Source: Solirubrobacteraceae bacterium (GTDB taxonomy: Bacteria; Actinomycetota; Thermoleophilia; Solirubrobacterales; Solirubrobacteraceae). Taken from it: a stretch of 33,075 bases of DNA. The translations under genes were made by a program, and so were the position numbers. The stretch covers positions 1 to 33,075 of the forward strand of contig JAEMTR010000004.1 of the NCBI GenBank assembly GCA_016462245.1, in the 5' to 3' direction. The notes below the pieces were generated by a model. It made no database searches, was not told where the DNA came from, and worked only from the letters and a program-made list of their open reading frames with translations. Below are positions 16,204 to 24,456 of the stretch, piece after piece. The first letter of the stretch is position 1; every line of letters begins with the position of its first letter.

Positions 16204-17258
16204 GCGATGCCTACGCCGCTGCCGGCGTGGATACCGACCAATCTGACCTCGCCGTCGACGCGCTGGTTGACGTGCTGCGCACGATTGACCTCGGCCGCCC
16301 GTCACGCTCGATTGTGCGCTCCGGCCACTACGCCAGCGTGCTGAAGATCAGCGACGAATTGGGATTAGCGATGTCGACCGATGGCGTCGGTTCGAAGCTC
16401 GTCCTTGCCGAGCAGGCCGACCGGCTCGAGACGGTCGGGATCGACTGCATCGCGATGAACGTCAACGACATCATCTGCGTCGGCGCTGAGCCGATCGCGA
16501 TGCTCGATTACTTGGCCGTAGAGCAGGCCGACCCAACCGCCCTGGCAAGGATTGGTGAAGGGCTCAAAGTCGGCGCCGAGCAGGCCGGAATCGAAATACC
16601 GGGGGGCGAGGTTGCGGTGCTGCCGGAGCTGATCCGCGGCCACCCTTCGCCGCACGGCTTTGACCTTTGTGGCACGGCGATCGGCACCGTCGTTCCCGAC
16701 AAGATCATTCTTGGCGATGCGATCAACCCCGGCGACGCGCTGGTAGGGCTTCCTTCCAGCGGCGCCCACTCGAACGGCTATACGCTCGCTCGCCGCGTGC
16801 TGGTCGAGGACGGTCCGGGGCTAGATGCGACGCCGGCAGAGCTCGGTGGCGAAACGATCGCCGACGCGCTGCTGGCGCCGACGGTGATCTACGTCAAAGC
16901 GGTGCTGGCGCTGCTGGCGAGCGGAATCGAAGTCCGCGGACTCGCCCACATCACCGGCGGTGGCCTGACGAACCTGCGCCGCCTCGCCCCCGGCCGCGTT
17001 GGCTACTCAATCGAAACTCCGCTACCGGTGCCGCCGGTGCTGGCGCTGATCGGTGAGCTTGGCAAGGTCCCGGAGGACGAGATGTGGGAGGTCTTCAACA
17101 TGGGTTGTGGCCTGGTCGCGATCGTCGCTGAAGCGGACGTCGATGCCGCGGTCGCGATCCTCGCCGCCCACCATCCCGGCGCGGCGCGGGTCGGGACCGT
17201 TACCGACAACGCCGATCAGACGCTCGGGCCTGGTGGAATCGTGGTGGGCGGGAACTGA
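16200..17258 (+). CDS. purM: Phosphoribosylformylglycinamidine cyclo-ligase (AIR synthetase)
   Basis: A 352-residue PurM. It contains YAAAGVDTDQSDLAVDAL near the N-terminus, the ATP-binding STDGVGSKLV (59-68), GIDCIAMNVNDIICVGAEP (80-98) and DYLAVEQAD. Further motifs are GFDLCGTAIGTV, GLPSSGAHSNGYTLAR and HITGGGLTNLRRL. It closes FGAM to AIR in purine synthesis with ATP. The usual GGETAEMPG motif is IPGGEVAVLPELIRG here, a deviation that seems lineage-specific because the rest of the protein is normal. It overlaps uppP by 4 bp (ATGA). Its presence in an envelope operon is probably historical rather than functional. Confidence 0.93.
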   Translation: MSDAYAAAGVDTDQSDLAVDALVDVLRTIDLGRPSRSIVRSGHYASVLKISDELGLAMSTDGVGSKLVLAEQADRLETVGIDCIAMNVNDIICVGAEPIAMLDYLAVEQADPTALARIGEGLKVGAEQAGIEIPGGEVAVLPELIRGHPSPHGFDLCGTAIGTVVPDKIILGDAINPGDALVGLPSSGAHSNGYTLARRVLVEDGPGLDATPAELGGETIADALLAPTVIYVKAVLALLASGIEVRGLAHITGGGLTNLRRLAPGRVGYSIETPLPVPPVLALIGELGKVPEDEMWEVFNMGCGLVAIVAEADVDAAVAILAAHHPGAARVGTVTDNADQTLGPGGIVVGGN

Positions 17259-17323
17259 ACGCCACCGATGAGCCGCTCAACGATCATTAGCAAAGCCTTC
17301 ACCAGCCTCGCCACTGAAGCGCT

Positions 17324-18817
17324 ATGAGCTCGCCAGTCGGCACGATCCTCGGTGGCCGCTACGAGATCGACGAGGTGATCGGTCGTGGCGGCATGTCGAC
17401 CGTCTACCGCGCCCATGACCTGACACTCGAGCGTTGGGTGGCAGTCAAGATCATGCACCGTGAGGTGGCTCGCGAGAGTGAGCAGCTCGAACGCTTCCGC
17501 CGCGAAGCGAAATCGATCGCCAAGCTCTCCTCGCCGTACGTCGTCGGCGTCGATGACGCCGACGAGCAGGATCAAACGCCTTACATCGTGCTCGAGTACG
17601 TCGACGGGCAGACGCTGAAGCAACGGATACGCGAGTTCAAGCGGCTTGACATCGCCGAAGCTGTGGCCTTCACGATCGAGATCGCTAGAGGGCTTGAGGC
17701 TGCGCACGAGCGCCAGATCGTCCACCGCGACGTGAAACCACAGAACGTTCTGCTCGACGAGGATGGCGCAGCACGCGTGACCGATTTTGGAATTGCCCGC
17801 CAGCTCAACGACGAATCGCTGACGGCCGATGGCCGCGTCCTCGGCACGACCGATTACGTGAGCCCCGAACAGGCACTCGGCCACGACGTCACGCCGCAGT
17901 CCGACCTTTATTCGCTCGGTGTCGTGCTCTTTGAAATGTTGACCGGCGACGTGCCCTTCCGCGGCGAAAACCAAGTCGCCGTGGCGATGTGCCACGTTCG
18001 TGACGAACTACCTGACGTGCAACAGCTACGGCCTGAGGTCTCAACCGTGCTGGCAACGGTTGTAGACACAGCGACGGCGAAGAATCTCGACGTCCGCTAC
18101 CGCAACGCGGATGAAATGATCATCGACCTCGAAGCGGCGCTGGCCGTCGAAACTGCCCGCAGCGGCCACATCACCGGCGAAGCAACGGCCGTCTTCGAAT
18201 CGCTCCCGCGTGAGACGCGCCAACGCGTCGCCGTCAAGATGTCGCATCCTTGGCGCTGGCTCGCGCTGATCGCTCTGGGAGCTGTGATCGTCGTCGGCGC
18301 CTTCGCCTACCTAGCGAGCACGGCGCAGCGGGGGACCGGCACCGAAAACGCCCGCCCTGGCGACGGTTTGACGGCCGTCTCGCTTAGCGCCAGTTCAGCC
18401 CAGGCATACGATCCGGCTGGCGACGGCGCCGAGCACGACGACGAGGCTGCCTTCGCCGTTGACCGCAGCCCGTCAACAATCTGGTCAACCGAGGATTACC
18501 TGGGTGGCAACCTCGCGAAGCCGGGGCTCGGCCTCGTGATCGATGCCCGTCCGTCGCTGAAAGCGAGGGCGATCGACATCGTCAGCCCAACCCCAAGCTG
18601 GTCGGGCAGAATCTTCGCCGCCAGCGGCAGCGAACCACCGGCCTCGATAGATGATCCGGCTTGGACTGAGGTCGGCCAAGTGCCAAGTGCGACGGCCCGA
18701 ACGCGAGTCCGCCTGACGACCGATGGCAAGGCCTTCCGTTGGTACCTAATCTGGATCGAGCGCTTTGCGCCCAGTCAGAGCATGGTCGAGATCAGCGAAG
18801 TCTTCCTCTACCGCTAG
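17324..18817 (+). CDS. Membrane Ser/Thr protein kinase with extracellular galactose-binding-like domain
   Basis: A 497-residue Hanks-type kinase. Domain order: kinase at 12-275, juxtamembrane linker, membrane helix at 310-331, extracellular domain at about 348-497. The catalytic residues are all present: glycine loop GRGGMSTV (20-27), Lys42, HRDVKPQN (134-141) and DFG (154-156), so it should be active. There are no PASTA repeats. The outer domain starts YDPAGDGAEHDDEAAFAVD (362-380) and continues STIWSTEDYLGGN, a discoidin/F5-8-type jelly-roll pattern like that at the C-terminus of mycobacterial MurJ (MviN). It may sense a wall glycan. It follows purM by 65 bp and converges on ddl; the two TAG stops share the tetramer CTAG. 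Confidence 0.88.
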   Translation: MSSPVGTILGGRYEIDEVIGRGGMSTVYRAHDLTLERWVAVKIMHREVARESEQLERFRREAKSIAKLSSPYVVGVDDADEQDQTPYIVLEYVDGQTLKQRIREFKRLDIAEAVAFTIEIARGLEAAHERQIVHRDVKPQNVLLDEDGAARVTDFGIARQLNDESLTADGRVLGTTDYVSPEQALGHDVTPQSDLYSLGVVLFEMLTGDVPFRGENQVAVAMCHVRDELPDVQQLRPEVSTVLATVVDTATAKNLDVRYRNADEMIIDLEAALAVETARSGHITGEATAVFESLPRETRQRVAVKMSHPWRWLALIALGAVIVVGAFAYLASTAQRGTGTENARPGDGLTAVSLSASSAQAYDPAGDGAEHDDEAAFAVDRSPSTIWSTEDYLGGNLAKPGLGLVIDARPSLKARAIDIVSPTPSWSGRIFAASGSEPPASIDDPAWTEVGQVPSATARTRVRLTTDGKAFRWYLIWIERFAPSQSMVEISEVFLYR

Positions 18818-19815
18818 AAGCGGTAGCCGCTCTGCTCGCGGTAGCGGGCGAGCGCAATTTCCAGCAGCCGCCCGCAGAGCTCGGGGTATTCGATACCGCT
18901 CTCTTGCCAGAGCCGCGCGTAGACGCTGGTCGTCGTGAAGCCAGGCATCGTGTTCAGCTCGTTGAGCAGAACCTCTTCGCCGTCAACAAAGAAGTCGGCC
19001 CGCGCGAGGCCACTGCAATCGGCTTCGCTGAAGGCGCGTAGCGCAAGCTCGCGGACGCGAGCGGCGGCCGTTTCGGAGATCCGCGCCGGCACAACCAGCT
19101 CCATTCCCCCCGGCGTGTATTTAGCCTCGTAGTCGTACCAACCGCCGGGCGAAGCGCTTTGCAGGACGACGATCTCGCCGGCCACGCTGACCTGCGCCTG
19201 CTCGGCGCTGCCGAGGACTGAGCATTCAACTTCAATGCCACTGCAGGCCGCTTCGACGATCACGCGCGGGTCATAAAGAAAGGCTTGCTCCAGCGCCGCG
19301 CTCAGCTCACCTGCCTCAGCGACGCGGACGATCCCGACCGACGATCCAAGCCGCGCTGGCTTGACGAAAAGCGGAAGGCCGAGCGCCTCAATTTGAGCGT
19401 CGAAGGCAGCCCGGTTGGTCTCGTAACTAGCGCGCGTTAGAGCGACGAAGTTGACCTGCGCGATCGCAAGATGTTCGAACAGCTGTTTCAGCGCCAGCTT
19501 GTCGATGCAGACCGCCGAGGCTCGCACGCCGCTGCCAACGTAGGCGATGTCGAGCATCTCAAGCAGACCTTGAATCGTGCCGTCCTCACCGAACGGGCCG
19601 TGCAGAACGGGAAAGGCGACATCAGCGTCAAGCAGGCCGTGGCCGGGGCGAAGCTCAAGCTCGTTCGCTCCGCAGAACCAGCGGCCTTCGGCGTCGATCT
19701 CAATTTCTCGCAGCTCGTGGCCAGCTCGGCGAACCCCATCGGCAACTGCGGCGCCGCTGATCAGCGAGACCTCGCGTTCCGAGGATCGGCCTCCCGAGAT
19801 AACGGCGACGATCAT
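18814..19815 (-). CDS. ddl: D-alanine--D-alanine ligase
   Basis: A 333-residue ATP-grasp enzyme. The N-terminus VISGGRSSEREVSLISG (5-21) holds the substrate-binding Glu/Ser cluster. HGPFGEDGTIQGLLEM and YVGSGVRASA give the central specificity region. LFVKPARLGSSVGI is the ATP-binding strand, and ARADFFVD with LNELNTMPGFTTTS supplies the metal and phosphate ligands. It makes D-Ala-D-Ala for peptidoglycan precursors in the cytoplasm. It is the last gene of the cell-wall operon, with an ATGA overlap with the PASTA kinase gene upstream, and could therefore be co-expressed with the kinase that reads out wall precursors. No sign of a D-lactate-type specificity change. Confidence 0.94.
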   Translation of the reverse strand: MIVAVISGGRSSEREVSLISGAAVADGVRRAGHELREIEIDAEGRWFCGANELELRPGHGLLDADVAFPVLHGPFGEDGTIQGLLEMLDIAYVGSGVRASAVCIDKLALKQLFEHLAIAQVNFVALTRASYETNRAAFDAQIEALGLPLFVKPARLGSSVGIVRVAEAGELSAALEQAFLYDPRVIVEAACSGIEVECSVLGSAEQAQVSVAGEIVVLQSASPGGWYDYEAKYTPGGMELVVPARISETAAARVRELALRAFSEADCSGLARADFFVDGEEVLLNELNTMPGFTTTSVYARLWQESGIEYPELCGRLLEIALARYREQSGYRF

Positions 19816-21725
19816 CGAGGCCTGCCCCGCAAGCGAGCGCCGCCGGCAGGAGGCGGTTGATAGCGTCCGACGCCGATCGTCACGGTCGAACCGCTCGGCG
19901 CCGAACCGCCGGAAGGGTTCTGCGAGACGACCGTGCCGTCTTGGCTCTCCTCGGAAACGTCGACCCGGTCAACGCTGACCGTGAAACCGGCACTTTGGAT
20001 GTCGGAGATTGCCGAGGCCTCATCTTCGCCAACGGTATTGGGCACCTTGGTCGTTGCCTGCTTCTTGGCGACGACGATCGCGATCGTTGCACCCTTGGCA
20101 GCCTTCGTTCCGGCGCCGGGATCTTGGCGCAAGACCGTTCCCTCAGCCGAGGCCGATTCCTCCGTCGTAACGCTGACGCCAAAGCCGGCGCCGCGCAGCG
20201 TCGCGCTAGCGTCGTCGACGTTCTGGCCAATGACGGCCGGCACTTCAACCGTCTCTTTGCCGCTCGAGACGACAAGCGTCACGGTTGAGCCTCGGTCTAC
20301 CGGCGTACCCTCCGGTGGCAGCGTCTCGATGCTGTCACCACTAGGCACGGTGTCGGATGACTGTTTGCGTATTCGAACTGTGAAGCCAGCATTTTGAAGT
20401 TTCCGCTGCGCCTGCGAAGCCGACATCCCGGCGACCGACGGCACAGCGACCGAGGCGGGGCCGTCGGAGACTGTCAGCGTGATCGTCGAACCTTTGTCTG
20501 CCTGTTCGCCGCCCGGCGGATCCTGGCCGACGACCTGCCCTTTCGGCGAGTCTGATTTCTTGACCACGCTGTCGGTCTTGAACCCGGCCCGGACTAAAAC
20601 CGCCTGCGCCGTTGACTCTTCGCTGCCAACGACGCTCGGAACCGTTGCTTGGTCGGGCTTCAGCAGCAGCAGCAGCAGGATCAGCAGCCCTACGGCGACG
20701 ACGGCGCCGCCAGCGAAAAGCCACCAACGGCGGGTTGGCCCTTGATCCTCGTCGCTACCGCGGTTGGCGTAACCGCCGGAGGCAGCCGCAGCGCCAGCGC
20801 CGGCGCCAGCCGCAAGCGTGTGGCCGCTCATTCCAATCGCCGTCGATTCGCCAACGCCAGCGGCGGTAGCGATCGGGGGCGCTTCGGCAGGCATCGTTCC
20901 GACGCGAGCCTGCTCGAGCGCGTCGATGAACTCGTCGGCGGTCGCGAAGCGCTGCGCCGGATCCTTCGCCAAGGAGCGCATGATCACGGCCTGAAGCTGT
21001 GGGCTGATCGCGGCGTTAATCTCGCATGGCGGCGTTGGTATTTCACTGACGTGCTTGAGCGCAATAGTGACCGCGCTCTCGCCATCGAACGGCACCTGGC
21101 CGGTGACCATCTCGTAGAGGATCACGCCGATCGAATAGAGATCGGACTGCTCGCTAACCGCGTGGCCTTGGGCCTGCTCCGGCGAGAGGTACTGGGCGGT
21201 GCCCATGATCGAGCCGGTCTGCGTCATGTCCGAGGCGCCGGCGCGGGCGATGCCAAAGTCGGTCACGGTCGCTAAGCCGTCGTCATCAACAATCACGTTG
21301 TGAGGCTTGAAGTCGCGGTGAATCACGTTGCGCCGGTGGGCGAAGCGTGCGGCTCGCAGAATCTGCGTCGTCATCTCGATCGCCCAGTCGGAATCGAGCG
21401 CGCCGTACTCGTTGATGATCGCCTTTAGCGTTCGGCCTTGGAGATACTCCATCGCGATGTAATAGGTGCCGTCCCATTCGCCGCGGTCATAGACCGAGAC
21501 GACGTGTTGATGTTGAAGGCTGGCGGCGGCCGATGCCTCGCGTCGAAAACGCTCGACAAACTCAGCGTCCTGAGCAAAACGGCGGTAGAGCAACTTGATT
21601 GCCACTTCGCGATCGAGTTGAAGGTCGGTGGCGCAATAAACGTCGGCCATCCCACCGGAGCCGAGCAGATACTCGACGCGGTAGCGATCGTCGATCGTCG
21701 TTCCTGGCTCGACACCTGTGCTCAT
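19812..21725 (-). CDS. pknB: PASTA-domain Ser/Thr protein kinase PknB
   Basis: A 637-residue kinase. The kinase domain (15-275) has GSGGMADV (22-29), Lys44, HRDFKPHN (136-143) and DFG (156-158). An Ala/Gly-rich juxtamembrane region leads to a membrane helix at about 334-355. Four extracellular PASTA repeats follow between about 359 and 627, each ending in a DPPGGEQADKGSTITL-like segment. PASTA domains bind muropeptides or lipid II, and the kinase controls wall synthesis and division, with PstP and FHA proteins encoded in the same operon. The ATG at 21723-21725 gives the normal N-terminus and an ATGA overlap with the PBP gene. An upstream extension of the frame lies inside the PBP gene and is rejected. 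The Arg-rich tail after the last PASTA unit is unusual. Confidence 0.94.
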   Translation of the reverse strand: MSTGVEPGTTIDDRYRVEYLLGSGGMADVYCATDLQLDREVAIKLLYRRFAQDAEFVERFRREASAAASLQHQHVVSVYDRGEWDGTYYIAMEYLQGRTLKAIINEYGALDSDWAIEMTTQILRAARFAHRRNVIHRDFKPHNVIVDDDGLATVTDFGIARAGASDMTQTGSIMGTAQYLSPEQAQGHAVSEQSDLYSIGVILYEMVTGQVPFDGESAVTIALKHVSEIPTPPCEINAAISPQLQAVIMRSLAKDPAQRFATADEFIDALEQARVGTMPAEAPPIATAAGVGESTAIGMSGHTLAAGAGAGAAAASGGYANRGSDEDQGPTRRWWLFAGGAVVAVGLLILLLLLLKPDQATVPSVVGSEESTAQAVLVRAGFKTDSVVKKSDSPKGQVVGQDPPGGEQADKGSTITLTVSDGPASVAVPSVAGMSASQAQRKLQNAGFTVRIRKQSSDTVPSGDSIETLPPEGTPVDRGSTVTLVVSSGKETVEVPAVIGQNVDDASATLRGAGFGVSVTTEESASAEGTVLRQDPGAGTKAAKGATIAIVVAKKQATTKVPNTVGEDEASAISDIQSAGFTVSVDRVDVSEESQDGTVVSQNPSGGSAPSGSTVTIGVGRYQPPPAGGARLRGRPR

Positions 21726-23164
21726 CGCAGCAGCGACTCCATCACAGCTTTGGCGATCGGCGCGGCGTCGGTGCCGCCAAAGCCGCCGACCGTCTTCTCG
21801 ATCGTGACGGCGATCGCGACCTGCGGATCGGATGCGGGGGCAAAGGCGATAAACCATGGCTGCGCAATGTTGTTGATCACGTCGATCTCAGCGGTGCCTG
21901 TCTTGCCGGCGACTTCGATCCCCGAAAGCGCGGCGGCGGTGCCGGTTCCCTCCTCAACGACGCGCTGCATCATTGCCGTCAGCTTCTCGGCGCTCGCCGC
22001 CGACATCACGCGTGAAAAGCGCTGCGGCTTGTTTTCGTAGGCGGTGCGCCCTTCGGGATCGATTGTCCGCGTCGCGATTCCTGGGCGCATCAGGATTCCG
22101 CGGTTGGCGACGGCGCTGGCGACCATCGCCATCTGCAGCGGCGTCGCCAGCAGCTTGTCTTGCCCGATCGAAGCGCGGCCGATGTCGACGCAGCTATCGG
22201 TCGGACTGACGAGCTCACGATTTCCATCAGGCGAGCAATAGAGGCCGCTGGCGAGCCGCTCATCGGCAGGTAAATCGACCGGCACTGGGCTACCGAAACC
22301 AAACCGCTCCATGTAACGACTGATTCGACGCTTACCGACGCGCTCCCCCACCTGCGCCCAAACCGTGTTTACCGATTGCGTAAGAGCTGTTGTGAGATCG
22401 ACCTCACCGAAGCTCTGACCGCCATCGTTGTTGAGCGGAACGCCCGAGATCTCAACTCCGTTGTCGCCGTTGACGGTCGATGTAGGTTCGTAGAGGCCAC
22501 TGTCGATCGCTGCCGCGGCGGTCACGACTTTAAAGGTGGAGCCCGGCGGGTAGAGCCCCGCGGTTGTGCGGTTGAGCAGCGGCGCGCCGGGCGCTGAGTT
22601 CAGCCTCGCCGTCTGTTTTGCGCTGCGCAGAACGTTCGGGTCATAGCTGGGGATCGAAGCCATCACTTTGACGCGGCCGCTGCTCGGGTCGAGCGCGACG
22701 ACGGCGCCCGCCCTACCGGCCAACTGATCAAGTGCGATCTGCTGCGCCTGCGGATCGAGCGCGGTCTGTAGATCATTTCCTTGCTGGCGCTTGCCTTGGA
22801 GCTTGCGCAGCGTCCCCTCAAACCCAGCCGTGCGCCCCGTCAGCTGGCCGTTGTAGAAGCGCTCGAGGCCTGCAGTGCCGGGGTTGAGGAATGAGTAGCC
22901 AACGGTTTGAGCGAAGAGCCCGTTCTCCGGGTAGCGGCGCGCGTAGGTGCCGTCGCCGCGTCGAACAGATCGGGCAAGAACGGTTCCCGTATCGGCCACG
23001 ATCGAGCCACGGGCGATCCGCTGCTGGGCCAGCAACTCGCGTTTATTCTGCGGGTTATCTTGGAGCGCAGCGCGGTCAATCACAGTCCAGCGCGTTGTGA
23101 AGTAGGCGAGCAGTCCGAACAGCACCAGCAGCACCACGAAGACGCGGATGATCGGCTTGTTCAT
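21722..23164 (-). CDS. pbpA: Class B penicillin-binding protein (PbpA/PBP2-like transpeptidase)
   Basis: A 480-residue transpeptidase anchored by an N-terminal membrane helix (about 5-23). A dimerisation or pedestal domain contains RGSIVADTGTVLA (52-64). The transpeptidase domain has all three active-site motifs: STFK (209-212) with the nucleophile Ser209, SVN (264-266) and KTG (421-423). It cross-links peptidoglycan stem peptides outside the membrane, paired with the SEDS glycosyltransferase encoded immediately upstream (ATGA overlap). The short pedestal resembles mycobacterial PbpA rather than FtsI. The gene order matches the mycobacterial pstP-rodA-pbpA-pknB locus, except that no pknA lies between pbpA and pknB. 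Confidence 0.94.
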   Translation of the reverse strand: MNKPIIRVFVVLLVLFGLLAYFTTRWTVIDRAALQDNPQNKRELLAQQRIARGSIVADTGTVLARSVRRGDGTYARRYPENGLFAQTVGYSFLNPGTAGLERFYNGQLTGRTAGFEGTLRKLQGKRQQGNDLQTALDPQAQQIALDQLAGRAGAVVALDPSSGRVKVMASIPSYDPNVLRSAKQTARLNSAPGAPLLNRTTAGLYPPGSTFKVVTAAAAIDSGLYEPTSTVNGDNGVEISGVPLNNDGGQSFGEVDLTTALTQSVNTVWAQVGERVGKRRISRYMERFGFGSPVPVDLPADERLASGLYCSPDGNRELVSPTDSCVDIGRASIGQDKLLATPLQMAMVASAVANRGILMRPGIATRTIDPEGRTAYENKPQRFSRVMSAASAEKLTAMMQRVVEEGTGTAAALSGIEVAGKTGTAEIDVINNIAQPWFIAFAPASDPQVAIAVTIEKTVGGFGGTDAAPIAKAVMESLLR

Positions 23165-24456
23165 CGCCGCGCCTCACGCCGTGCGCGGTCTGAAATCAGC
23201 AGTAGCAGCGCGAGGATCACAAAGTTGGCGACGATTGACGAGCCGCCATAAGAGACGAATGGCAGCGTCACGCCGGTCAGTGGAATCACCTTTGTAACGC
23301 CGCCGACGATCACAAAGACCTGCAGTGCAACGACCGTCGTGAGGCCGGTCGCCAGCAGCTTCGAGAACGAGTCGCGGGCCAGAACGGCTACACGGAAGCC
23401 ACGCTCAATCAGCAGCACGTAAACCAGAAGCAGTGCAATGCCTCCGATCAGCCCTAGCTCGTTGACGATCACGGCGTAGATCAGGTCGGTCTGCGCGGCC
23501 GGCAGGATCGGGCTGTCGCCAACGCTAACTAGGGCTTGGCCGAAGCCCTGCCCCCAGACGCCGCCGTCGGCCTGCGCGAAGAGTGATTGGGCGATCTGGT
23601 AGCTGCCGCCGATCTGCTCGTAGAGCTTTGGATCGAAGGGATGCTGCCAAGCGCTAACGCGGTCGCCGACGTGGCCAACTGTGCTGGCGAAGAACCAGGC
23701 GCCAATCCCAAACAGGCCAAAGCCGACGACCGGGAAGATCAGCCGGTCGGTCGCGACGTAAAGCATTGCCAAGAAGCCGCCGAAGAACATCAGCGATGAA
23801 CCGAGGTCGCGGATGAAGACCAGCATCAGCATTGCCAGCCCCCAAACCAGCAGCAGCGGGCCGATGTGTTTTAGCCTCGGCAGTGTGATGCCAAAGCGCT
23901 TGCGCGAGACCAGCAGCGCGCGCGTATCGCGCAGGTAGCTGGCGAGGAAGATGATGATGCCGATTTTGGCGAACTCGGCCGGCTGAAACGAGACCGGCCC
24001 GAGGCTGATTCCAAGGTAAGCGCCGTTGGCTTGCTGACCGATTCCGGGAATACGCGGCAGCAGTAGCAGCACAATGCTGGCGGCCGCGATCAGGTAGCGG
24101 TAGCGCTCGAGAACGCGGTAGTCGCGCAGCAAGATGATCGTCGCCGCGAAGGCGATCAGCCCGATCACAAACCACTGCGCCTGATCTCGCGCCAGCGTTT
24201 CGTTGAGCCGATAGATCACGACAAGGCCGATGCTGGTAAGCACGGCAACGATCGGCAGTAGGTACGGATCGGCGTCAGGCAAACGGACGCGGATGATCAA
24301 GTGAGCAGCGAAGCAGAGTCCAAGGAAGATCGCGCCATAGGTCAGTGAGAGGTTGTCGAGCTGCGTTCGCTCCTGGAGAAAGACGGCGCCAAAGCCAGCG
24401 ACGATCAGCAGTGAGGCTGGCACTAGGCCCAGTAGCTCGCGATTGCGCGCGTTCAC
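23161..24456 (-). CDS. rodA: SEDS peptidoglycan glycosyltransferase (RodA/FtsW)
   Basis: A 431-residue protein with about 12 membrane helices, somewhat longer than E. coli RodA, as in actinobacteria. GISLGPVSFQPAEFAKI (149-165) is the SEDS signature. FIRDLGSSLMFF around Asp217 contains the conserved catalytic Asp. The C-terminus carries TGVTLPFVSYGGSS, also diagnostic. It polymerises lipid II glycan strands with the class B PBP encoded next. The assignment to RodA rather than FtsW rests on gene order (pstP, rodA, pbpA). Both junctions are 4-bp overlaps. Confidence 0.92.
   Translation of the reverse strand: MNARNRELLGLVPASLLIVAGFGAVFLQERTQLDNLSLTYGAIFLGLCFAAHLIIRVRLPDADPYLLPIVAVLTSIGLVVIYRLNETLARDQAQWFVIGLIAFAATIILLRDYRVLERYRYLIAAASIVLLLLPRIPGIGQQANGAYLGISLGPVSFQPAEFAKIGIIIFLASYLRDTRALLVSRKRFGITLPRLKHIGPLLLVWGLAMLMLVFIRDLGSSLMFFGGFLAMLYVATDRLIFPVVGFGLFGIGAWFFASTVGHVGDRVSAWQHPFDPKLYEQIGGSYQIAQSLFAQADGGVWGQGFGQALVSVGDSPILPAAQTDLIYAVIVNELGLIGGIALLLVYVLLIERGFRVAVLARDSFSKLLATGLTTVVALQVFVIVGGVTKVIPLTGVTLPFVSYGGSSIVANFVILALLLLISDRARREARR

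Noticed and set aside
16590-16650. Possible loss of function in PurM (GGETAEMPG replaced by GGEVAVLPE)
   Set aside because: The rest of the enzyme is intact and the change looks lineage-typical rather than decay.
17216-17995. Long open frame on the minus strand (259 codons)
   Set aside because: It lies opposite the 3' end of purM and the kinase domain, which have clear motifs. Its translation shows no family features, and long antisense frames are expected at this GC content.
21726-21857. Upstream extension of the PASTA kinase frame by 44 codons
   Set aside because: It lies entirely within the PBP gene. The ATG at 21725 gives the normal kinase N-terminus and a standard ATGA junction.
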